Notes under the pieces: model-generated
Told to the model about the DNA's origin: nothing
What the model saw: the letters and a program-made list of their open reading frames with translations, nothing else
Database searches by the model: none
Position numbers and translations under genes: made by a program
NCBI GenBank assembly: GCA_947365485.1
Contig: CANAXK010000018.1
Location: forward strand, 1-15,200
Source of the DNA: an uncultured bacterium
GTDB taxonomy: Bacteria > Cyanobacteriota > Vampirovibrionia > Gastranaerophilales > Gastranaerophilaceae
Direction: 5' to 3'
DNA: 15,200 bases
Part shown: in pieces, positions 1 through 5,329 of the stretch
How positions within the stretch are numbered: position 1 is the first letter of the stretch
How the letters are laid out: every line of letters begins with the position of its first letter

Positions 1-1
1 C

Positions 2-355
2 AAAAATAATAACAAATTGGCATTTCAGGGGACTGTAAATGGCAAATACTATGAAGACTGGGTAATTGCCAAAGCAAAAGCTACAATGCATAACTCTAAT
101 TGGAAAGATGAATTTTTAAAACGAAAGAAAAATGTTACCCAGGCATTAGAGCAATGGCATGAAAATTTAGATGTTGAAGGTCCCAAAACAACAAGAGTTT
201 TGATGGGAATCATGTCTTTGGGTGTTACAGAAGTTGGTTATGGTTTATTAAGTTTATTCGAAAGAAAGCAAGATAACGAAGAAATCGACCGAGAAATAGA
301 AGAAATTAGTAATTGTATTGCGGACTTGTGGCGGGAACAAAATAAAAATAGATAG
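2..355 (+). CDS. Hypothetical protein, 5' end outside window
   Basis: The reading frame is open from the first bases of the window to a TAG stop, so the true start probably lies upstream. A TTG at 17 is the first conceivable start but has no Shine-Dalgarno sequence. Numbered from that TTG, the protein has a lysine-rich segment (residues 18-45), a hydrophobic stretch at 61-81 that could be a membrane segment or buried helix, and a charged, probably helical C-terminus rich in Glu. The visible N-terminal part is Asn/Lys-rich and then reads LAFQG, which resembles IAFHS in the next gene. The AAA+ ATPase starts only 9 bases after the stop, so the two are probably co-transcribed and may act together. 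I do not recognise the family. The region is AT-rich relative to the rest of the window. Confidence 0.65.
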   Translation, partial: KNNNKLAFQGTVNGKYYEDWVIAKAKATMHNSNWKDEFLKRKKNVTQALEQWHENLDVEGPKTTRVLMGIMSLGVTEVGYGLLSLFERKQDNEEIDREIEEISNCIADLWREQNKNR

Positions 356-364
356 AAATTTATT

Positions 365-1537
365 ATGAACATATCAAAAATATCAAACAAAAACTACATA
401 GCTTTTCATTCAAACACTAATAAAAGTTTTTCAACATCCGAATTACCTAAAAACCCAAAAACATATAATAAAAAAGAAAAAATTATGTTCTTTTCTTTAC
501 TTGGAGGCTTGGCAGCTAGCACCCTACTGATGCTTGACAGAACTTCCAAAACACGATTACAGCAAATAGCTGCTGAAAAAACAAAAAAAATAAACCTTTC
601 AAGGTTAAGTAATGTTGAAATAGAGATTAAGTCTTTTAAAGATAATAAAAATGTTCTATCCATTGATGATTTATCAGGCATTGACTCATTAAAAGATTTT
701 ACCAATAAATTCAGACTACTGCAAAAAAATAAAGAAATAACGAAAGACCATGGAATAAAAAGTATGTCTTCGATATTACTATGGGGAGTTCCAGGTACAG
801 GAAAAACTAGTGCAGCAAAAGGTATTGCCAAAAAACTAGAGGCAGATTTCATTCAACTTGACAAAGAACTCTTTGACTCTGAATTTGTATCTGCAGGAGC
901 GAGGCAATTCGCATCATTAATTGATCAGATTGAAGAACATGCCCATTCTAATCCCGAGAAAACAATAGTTATTTTTATGGATGAAATAGATGGAACTATG
1001 TCTATAGATAAAGGTTATAATAATAGACATTCAGAGGACTTACTAAATACACTTAAAAAATCAATTTCATACTTGCAAGATGAATGTGATAATATATTAT
1101 TCATTGGCGCTACAAACAAAGACCCTAACGGTTTAAAAAGTGATAATGCAGCTGTTCGTTTAAATACAGCTATTTTAAGCAGATTTAATTACCAATTTGA
1201 AATAGGGTTGCCTGAGCCTAAAAATATAAAAGATGCTTGGGCAAAGCTTATCAAAACCAAAAGCGGAAAAGAAAAGTTCACAGAAAAACAAAATGAACTT
1301 ATTTCTCAAAAATTCTTTGAACTTGGGATGTCATATAGGGATATCAAAAATGTTTCCAATAAACTCAATATTGAAGATGCTGTTGAGTTTTGCAAAAAAG
1401 GCAGCTACAACTCTAAAAAGAATCTAATTTCTGTTATTCAAAATGATGAAAAAATCGGGTATGACGCAGTCAACAAGATTACCATATCAGAAGATAAAAA
1501 GAAAACAATTATTAAAGACCTAGAAAAAAGTCTATAA
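365..1537 (+). CDS. Membrane-anchored AAA+ ATPase
   Basis: A 390-residue protein with one AAA+ module. After a polar N-terminus there is a single predicted membrane segment at about 40-57, then a linker, then Walker A GVPGTGKT (141-148), Walker B IVIFMDEID (201-209), sensor 1 GATN (248-251) and an arginine-finger-like LSRF (271-274), followed by a small helical lid domain. This layout resembles FtsH-like or SpoVK/CbxX-like ATPases, but no zinc protease motif (HExxH) is present, so it is an ATPase without a built-in peptidase. It would be expected to remodel or unfold a protein partner near the membrane. The substrate is unknown; the gene just upstream is the first candidate. The start codon has only a weak ribosome site, suggesting coupling to the upstream gene. 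Codons are strongly AT-biased, unlike the helicase and oxidoreductase genes nearby, which could mean recent acquisition or simply an accessory gene. Confidence 0.85.
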   Translation: MNISKISNKNYIAFHSNTNKSFSTSELPKNPKTYNKKEKIMFFSLLGGLAASTLLMLDRTSKTRLQQIAAEKTKKINLSRLSNVEIEIKSFKDNKNVLSIDDLSGIDSLKDFTNKFRLLQKNKEITKDHGIKSMSSILLWGVPGTGKTSAAKGIAKKLEADFIQLDKELFDSEFVSAGARQFASLIDQIEEHAHSNPEKTIVIFMDEIDGTMSIDKGYNNRHSEDLLNTLKKSISYLQDECDNILFIGATNKDPNGLKSDNAAVRLNTAILSRFNYQFEIGLPEPKNIKDAWAKLIKTKSGKEKFTEKQNELISQKFFELGMSYRDIKNVSNKLNIEDAVEFCKKGSYNSKKNLISVIQNDEKIGYDAVNKITISEDKKKTIIKDLEKSL

Positions 1538-1564
1538 AAATGCGGGATTATTCCCGCATTTTTT
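1537..1564. terminator. Bidirectional intrinsic terminator
   Basis: A 10-bp perfect stem (1537-1546 with 1553-1562) with core GCGGG/CCCGC and a 6-base loop. It is followed by a run of six T on the plus strand and, read on the minus strand, by a run of five T. It ends the AAA+ unit from the left and the 2-oxoacid oxidoreductase operon from the right; the oxidoreductase gamma-subunit stop codon lies inside the T tract. Confidence 0.9.
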
Positions 1565-2105
1565 ATACTAAAGCCAAACTTGCAGCCCCGTTTTCTAACG
1601 CTTTCAGGTTCAGAGGTAATAAACTCTTTTTCTTCTCACCAAGCACTTTTTCTACCCCTTTGGCAAGAAAATCCTTTGATACAATCTTGCACACAGATGA
1701 AAGCACGCCTAAAGACACGACATTTGTTACCTTGCCGTTTCCCATATCGTTTGCAATCTTTGTCATCGGAGCAAAAACGTATTTGATGTCAGAGCGCGGA
1801 CGGCTTTCTGCAACAAGAGTAGAATTTGCAACAATCGTGCCGCCGGATTTTACCCTTTGCACAAACTTGTCAAACGACTGCTGGTTCAGAACAAGCGCAA
1901 AGTCTGTATCCTGCTTATGTACAGAGCTTACCTCTGTATCAGACACAACAATCTCGCAGTTTACAGTTCCACCACGCATTTCAGCACCATAGCAAGGATA
2001 CCATGTTACGTTTTTACCTTCAATCATAAAAGCATTTGCAAGCACAGTCCCTGCAAGAAGTACGCCCTGCCCGCCAAAGCCGGCTATTATAAAATTTGTT
2101 TCCAT
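1563..2105 (-). CDS. 2-oxoacid:ferredoxin oxidoreductase, gamma subunit
   Basis: A 180-residue protein matching the gamma subunit of ferredoxin-dependent 2-oxoacid oxidoreductases (KorC/VorC type). Diagnostic segments are the glycine-rich GFGGQGV at 9-15 and PCYGAEMRGG at 37-46, both highly conserved in this family, and the length is typical. With the alpha, beta and ferredoxin subunits encoded just upstream it would form an enzyme that oxidatively decarboxylates a 2-oxoacid to the acyl-CoA, passing electrons to ferredoxin. The ATG is preceded by AAGGAG at 2114-2119, which lies within the end of the beta-subunit gene; the beta stop codon is only 2 bases before this start, so translation is likely coupled. 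It is the last gene of the operon and runs into the terminator at 1537-1564. Confidence 0.93.
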   Translation of the reverse strand: METNFIIAGFGGQGVLLAGTVLANAFMIEGKNVTWYPCYGAEMRGGTVNCEIVVSDTEVSSVHKQDTDFALVLNQQSFDKFVQRVKSGGTIVANSTLVAESRPRSDIKYVFAPMTKIANDMGNGKVTNVVSLGVLSSVCKIVSKDFLAKGVEKVLGEKKKSLLPLNLKALENGAASLALV

Positions 2106-2107
2106 AA

Positions 2108-2845
2108 TTAAATCTCCTTAAACACGCCGAGCGGGAATACCGGCATCATCTCGTTACGAACTCTCTCATGCGCTTCCTCAGGTGTCATGTGCCAGTTTGT
2201 CGGACAAGACGAAAGGATTTCGACAAACCCGAACCCTTTGCCCTCAAGCTGAACCTGAAACGCTTTTTTGATTGCCTGCTTAGCCTTGTTGATATTAGCA
2301 ACAGTGTCAAGCGAAACACGCGCAGAAAAAGCTGTTCCGTCACAAAGCGCAATGTGCTCTGCTATCTTAATCGGATACCCGTAGTAATCCTTGTTTCTGC
2401 CGGTTGGCGAAGTCGTTGTCTTCTGACCCATTAAAGTTGTAGGCCCGAGCTGACCGCCTGTCATGCCGTAAGTCGTGTTGTTTATACAAAAAGCCGTTAT
2501 ATTTTCACCTCTTAAAGCAGTGTGCATTGATTCTGCAAGCCCGATTGAAGCAAAATCACCATCACCGGAATAGGTAAACACAACCTTGTCAGGTCTTGCA
2601 CGCTTAACCCCTGTTGCAGAAGCTAATGCACGACCGTGAGGCGCTTCAACAGCGTCTATATCTAAAAAGTCATATAAAAATACGGAGCAGCCAACAGAAG
2701 TTGATGAAATAATCTCTTCCCGAACTCCAAGCTCGTCAATAACCTCGCCGATAAGCCTAATTGCAATCCCGTGGTCGCAACCAGGGCAGAAGGTGTAGCG
2801 GAAGTCTTTTTTCATACTCTTAGGTTTACTAAATATTTGCTGCAT
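2108..2845 (-). CDS. 2-oxoacid:ferredoxin oxidoreductase, TPP-binding beta subunit
   Basis: A 245-residue thiamine-pyrophosphate-binding subunit. It has CPGC at 20-23, EAPHGRALASATGVK at 67-81, the GDGD magnesium/TPP motif at 94-97, and the NNTTYGMTGGQ motif at 122-132, all characteristic of the KorB/VorA-type subunit that carries out decarboxylation. CPGC is the conserved start of the domain in this class. The chosen ATG is supported by a strong ribosome site (GGGAGGT, about 7 bases upstream), which lies within the end of the alpha-subunit gene; the two genes overlap by 17 bases. An internal ATG at codon 11 is an alternative but has no comparable ribosome site. The motifs do not by themselves fix the substrate: 2-oxoglutarate, 2-oxoisovalerate and similar acids are all possible. 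Confidence 0.93.
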   Translation of the reverse strand: MQQIFSKPKSMKKDFRYTFCPGCDHGIAIRLIGEVIDELGVREEIISSTSVGCSVFLYDFLDIDAVEAPHGRALASATGVKRARPDKVVFTYSGDGDFASIGLAESMHTALRGENITAFCINNTTYGMTGGQLGPTTLMGQKTTTSPTGRNKDYYGYPIKIAEHIALCDGTAFSARVSLDTVANINKAKQAIKKAFQVQLEGKGFGFVEILSSCPTNWHMTPEEAHERVRNEMMPVFPLGVFKEI

Positions 2846-3911
2846 ATGCCTTACCTCCCTGCATAACTCTTTCTACTCCGGCAACGATTTCTTCTACGCT
2901 TAACCACTCACCGCAAGGTCTGTTAATCAAATCAACCTTAGATTTGCCATCAACCGCGTATTTAACATCCTTGAACATTTGCCCCATGTTCATTTCCACA
3001 ACCGCAAAGTCTTTTCCTTTTAACGCGAGTTCTGAAATACGGTTATGAGGGAAAGGAGAAAGCGTAACAGGCCTGAAACAACCAGCCTTAATACCTTTGC
3101 TTCTTAAAACATTCATCGCAGCCTTGATGTTTCTTGTCATTGAGCCAAAAGCCGTTAAAACTATTTCCGCATCATCTATATTAAATTCTTCGTAAGTCGT
3201 TTCGTTTTCAGCAATAACCTCAAACTTCTTGTGCAGGTCATAAATATGCTGAATCTGCTTCTTCTCATCCGGCGCTACGGAGTAAATCTTGCGAGCCTCT
3301 CTGCCCTTTGCCCCGGTTAAAGCCCAGCCTGACACGTCAACTTCAGGATAAGGATACTCGCCGAAGCTTGCAGGCTCCATCATCTGCCCCAAAAGTCCAT
3401 CTGCAAGCAGGATAACAGGATTTCTGTATTTTTGAGCCAGATAGAACGCTCTGTAAGTCAAATCAACGCACTCCTGAACTGTAGAAGGCGCGAGCACGAT
3501 TATTTTGTAATCCCCGTTTCCTCCGCCGTATACAGCCTGATTGTAATCACCTTGAGCCGGATAAATATACCCGAGACCCGGTCCTGTTCTCATAACGTTT
3601 ACAAGCACAACCGGAAGTTCGTCGGAAGCTGCGTAAGAAAGAGCCTCCTGCATAAGCGCAACCGCGCAGGATGAAGACGAAGTCATCGCCTTAACCCCTG
3701 TAGATACAGCTCCCATAACCATGTTTATCGCGCCGAGTTCGCTCTCTGCGCAGACATAAGCTCTTCCAAGCTCCTGCATTTTACCGCTAAGGTACTCGCC
3801 AATCTCAGTCTGCGGCGTAATCGGATAGCCAAAATAGCACTGGCAGCCGGCGTTGACAGCAGCCTGAGCTATTGCATAATTACCTTTTATTAAAACTTTT
3901 TCAGTAGTCAT
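2829..3911 (-). CDS. vorB: 2-oxoacid:ferredoxin oxidoreductase, alpha subunit (VorB type)
   Basis: A 360-residue alpha subunit. GYPITPQTEI near residues 28-37, the CAESELGAINM segment (54-64), TSSSS (77-81) and the GPGLGYIYPAQGDYNQ segment are typical of the pyruvate-flavodoxin oxidoreductase-like alpha chains. The length and the PITPQTE, GGGNGDY and ADGLLGQMMEP segments fit VorB (3-methyl-2-oxobutanoate:ferredoxin oxidoreductase) better than the longer KorA proteins, as I recall the families; this is an inference and the substrate could still be 2-oxoglutarate. In an anaerobe this enzyme links branched-chain amino acid breakdown, or reductive synthesis, to ferredoxin. The ATG has a clear GGAGG 5-6 bases upstream. 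A GC-rich palindrome sits in the 55-base gap between this gene and the ferredoxin subunit before it. Confidence 0.9.
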   Translation of the reverse strand: MTTEKVLIKGNYAIAQAAVNAGCQCYFGYPITPQTEIGEYLSGKMQELGRAYVCAESELGAINMVMGAVSTGVKAMTSSSSCAVALMQEALSYAASDELPVVLVNVMRTGPGLGYIYPAQGDYNQAVYGGGNGDYKIIVLAPSTVQECVDLTYRAFYLAQKYRNPVILLADGLLGQMMEPASFGEYPYPEVDVSGWALTGAKGREARKIYSVAPDEKKQIQHIYDLHKKFEVIAENETTYEEFNIDDAEIVLTAFGSMTRNIKAAMNVLRSKGIKAGCFRPVTLSPFPHNRISELALKGKDFAVVEMNMGQMFKDVKYAVDGKSKVDLINRPCGEWLSVEEIVAGVERVMQGGKAYAANI

Positions 3912-3923
3912 TTAACCTCCATG

Positions 3924-3960
3924 AACCCCCACCCCAACCCTCCCCGCAGGAGAGGGGGCA
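3924..3960. repeat. REP-like GC-rich palindrome between operon genes
   Basis: A C-rich run (3926-3935) leads into a hairpin: CCCTCCCC (3938-3945), loop GCA, GGAGAGGG (3949-3956), with a single C-A mismatch. The composition differs sharply from the AT-rich spacers around it. A close copy with the same mismatch sits at 13503-13522. The type (CCC-rich lead, then CCCTC...GAGGG hairpin in a spacer) resembles intergenic palindromic repeats known from many bacterial genomes. Located within the operon, it could affect mRNA stability between the ferredoxin and alpha-subunit genes. Confidence 0.6.
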
Positions 3961-3966
3961 TTAGTT

Positions 3967-4173
3967 TTATCTATACACATCAATTGCCATATCAGGACAG
4001 CGTTTCGCGCACATCGCACACCCGATACATTCACTGTTCTTGTCATCAAACTCTACCATATAATCGCCCAGGCGATTGGTTTTGTCACTTTTTTTAATAA
4101 GTCCTTTAGGACATGTCATCGTGCATATATAACATGATTTGCAACGATTGTTGTCTATAACTATTTTTCCCAT
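3967..4173 (-). CDS. 2-oxoacid oxidoreductase ferredoxin (delta) subunit, 2x[4Fe-4S]
   Basis: A 68-residue dicluster ferredoxin. Two CxxCxxCxxxC motifs (C11, C14, C17, C21 and C49, C52, C55, C59), the last Cys of each followed by Pro, are the standard ligands for two [4Fe-4S] clusters. Its length and position as the first gene of the alpha-beta-gamma operon fit the small delta subunit that carries electrons from the TPP/FeS centre to soluble ferredoxin in VOR/KOR enzymes. The ATG has AAGGAG (4179-4184) at good spacing, and an extended -10 promoter lies directly upstream, so this is the operon's first gene. The alternative, a free ferredoxin, is less likely given the gene order. Confidence 0.92.
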   Translation of the reverse strand: MGKIVIDNNRCKSCYICTMTCPKGLIKKSDKTNRLGDYMVEFDDKNSECIGCAMCAKRCPDMAIDVYR

Positions 4174-4192
4174 CTTTACTCCTTACATGAAA

Positions 4193-4201
4193 ATTATAGC
4201 A
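4193..4201 (-). promoter_or_regulatory. Extended -10 promoter of the 2-oxoacid oxidoreductase operon
   Basis: Read on the minus strand the sequence is TGCTATAAT, a perfect extended -10 element (TGnTATAAT). No convincing -35 is found 16-18 bases upstream, as is common with extended -10 promoters. The predicted transcript start near 4186 gives a very short leader with the ribosome site almost at the 5' end. Confidence 0.6.
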
Positions 4202-4266
4202 AAAACAATGCTTTCAGGCCTCTATTGTAACAAATTGTAAAAATTTTGTCCCAAAAGCGTTATTAA

Positions 4267-4295
4267 TTTTCAAAATGTGGAATTAAGAATATATA
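4267..4295 (+). promoter_or_regulatory. Candidate flagellin promoter
   Basis: TTTTCA (4267-4272) and TATATA (4290-4295) are separated by 17 bases, matching the sigma70 consensus at 4 of 6 positions each. An alternative -10, TATAAG (4292-4297), matches better but with a 19-base spacer. I found no clear sigma28-type (TAAA/GCCGATAA) element. The transcript would start near 4303 and have a leader of roughly 45-50 bases. Confidence 0.35.
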
Positions 4296-4302
4296 AGCAC
4301 AA

Positions 4303-4343
4303 ATGCAAGGATGCATTCGTAGGATGCAAATGCCAGAAAGGAG
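4303..4343 (+). promoter_or_regulatory. Flagellin leader with repeated GGA motifs
   Basis: AGGATGCA occurs twice (4308-4315, 4321-4328) with a 13-base period, and a third GGA lies in the Shine-Dalgarno AAAGGAG (4337-4343). TGCAT (4312-4316) can pair with ATGCA (4324-4328). Multiple GGA sites, one over the ribosome site, is the layout of CsrA-controlled flagellin leaders such as Bacillus hag; control by CsrA here is inference. Confidence 0.35.
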
Positions 4344-4350
4344 TATTAAA

Positions 4351-5217
4351 ATGGCAATTACTATCAACACAAACCTATCATCCCTCTTGGTTCAGTCCAA
4401 CTTGACAAAAGCAACAAGTTCATTGAACAAAGCAATTGAAAGAATGACCACCGGTTACAAAATCAACCACGCAGCTGACAACGCAGCAGGTTATTCAATC
4501 GCAAGCAACTGGGAAACACAGCTTGGCTCTCTTGATGTAGCAGCTGACAACGCAGCAACAGGCGCAGACATGTTGACAACACTTGAAGATACTTATTCTC
4601 TTGTATCATCACACTTACAACGTGTCAGAGACTTGACCGAACAAGCTGCAAACGGAACTTATGGTTCTGACTCACTAAAAGCAATCCAATCAGAAATCAC
4701 AGCAAGACTTGAAGAAGTTGACCGTATCGCTGCTAACTGCGAATTTAACGGTTTGAAAATGATGGACGGTTCTATGACACAGGACATCGCACTTCAAGTT
4801 GGGTTATATGGCGACGATGCAAGCCAAATAAAATTAGACAAATCTTTATTCAAAAAAGGCGATATAGAAAGCTTATTTGGCTCTCCACTAGAAGAAATTG
4901 CACAAAACTGTTCTGGATACGACGGAACAAGTATCGTTGGCAACCAGGGTCAAATGCTAGACAAAATCGATGTAGTATTAAACGAAATTTCATCACGTGC
5001 AACAACCCTTGGTGCTGCACAGAACAGAATCGAGTCTGCTGTAGAATCAATCGGTGTACAGTCTAACAACATCACATCATCACTTTCTACACTAAGAGAC
5101 GCAGACGTAGCAGAAGAATCTTCAGCATACATCAAAGCACAGATTCTTCAACAAGCTTCAGCAACATTGCTTGCTACTGCAAACCAACAGCCAAGCATTG
5201 CATTGAACTTGTTATAA
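4351..5217 (+). CDS. fliC: Flagellin
   Basis: The structural protein of the flagellar filament, exported by the flagellar type III apparatus. With the start at 4351, chosen for its AAAGGAG ribosome site 7 bases upstream and the typical MAITINTNLSSL N-terminus, it has 288 residues; an in-frame ATG at 4303 would add 16 unflagellin-like residues. The N-terminal D0/D1 region runs to about 140 (RMTTGYKIN at 31-39, RVRDLTEQAANG at 91-102, EFNGLKMMDG at 131-140) and the C-terminal D1/D0 from about 205 (ATTLGAAQNRIESA, then the usual AQILQQAS at 263-270 and a Leu-Leu end). The middle is only about 60 residues, so this is a compact flagellin without a large surface domain. It contains two cysteines (C130, C187), unusual for flagellins. 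It is monocistronic, with its own terminator; no other flagellar gene is in the window. Repeated use of ACA and GCA codons suggests high expression. Confidence 0.95.
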   Translation: MAITINTNLSSLLVQSNLTKATSSLNKAIERMTTGYKINHAADNAAGYSIASNWETQLGSLDVAADNAATGADMLTTLEDTYSLVSSHLQRVRDLTEQAANGTYGSDSLKAIQSEITARLEEVDRIAANCEFNGLKMMDGSMTQDIALQVGLYGDDASQIKLDKSLFKKGDIESLFGSPLEEIAQNCSGYDGTSIVGNQGQMLDKIDVVLNEISSRATTLGAAQNRIESAVESIGVQSNNITSSLSTLRDADVAEESSAYIKAQILQQASATLLATANQQPSIALNLL

Positions 5218-5243
5218 TTTTAGAATATATATTTATCCTAAAA

Positions 5244-5276
5244 AAGAGCACGGTCACAGCCCCGTGCTTTTCTTTT
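5244..5276 (+). terminator. Intrinsic terminator of flagellin
   Basis: AGCACGG (5247-5253) pairs perfectly with CCGTGCT (5262-5268), extended by A-T and G-T pairs, with an 8-base loop, followed by TTTTCTTTT. It ends the flagellin transcript before the helicase gene. Confidence 0.88.
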
Positions 5277-5300
5277 GAGCCAACTTCATGTTATTATAAA
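5273..5300 (+). promoter_or_regulatory. Weak candidate promoter of the helicase gene
   Basis: TATAAA at 5295-5300 is a good -10 match; the best -35 (TTTTGA, 5273-5278, 16-base spacer) matches poorly and overlaps the flagellin terminator's T tract. The gene needs its own promoter because a strong terminator precedes it. Confidence 0.3.
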
Positions 5301-5329
5301 TACAGGAATAGCAATTAAAGAGGTCTTTT

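Noticed and set aside
1540..1992. 150-codon plus-strand frame across the oxidoreductase gamma subunit
   Set aside because: It begins inside the terminator and runs antisense to a gene with clear family motifs.
4190..4302. Possible riboswitch between the oxidoreductase and flagellin genes
   Set aside because: The stretch is AT-rich without stable long stems; it holds promoter elements only.
4303..4350. Longer flagellin start at 4303
   Set aside because: It would add 16 residues not seen in flagellins, and the ribosome site lies between it and the accepted start at 4351.
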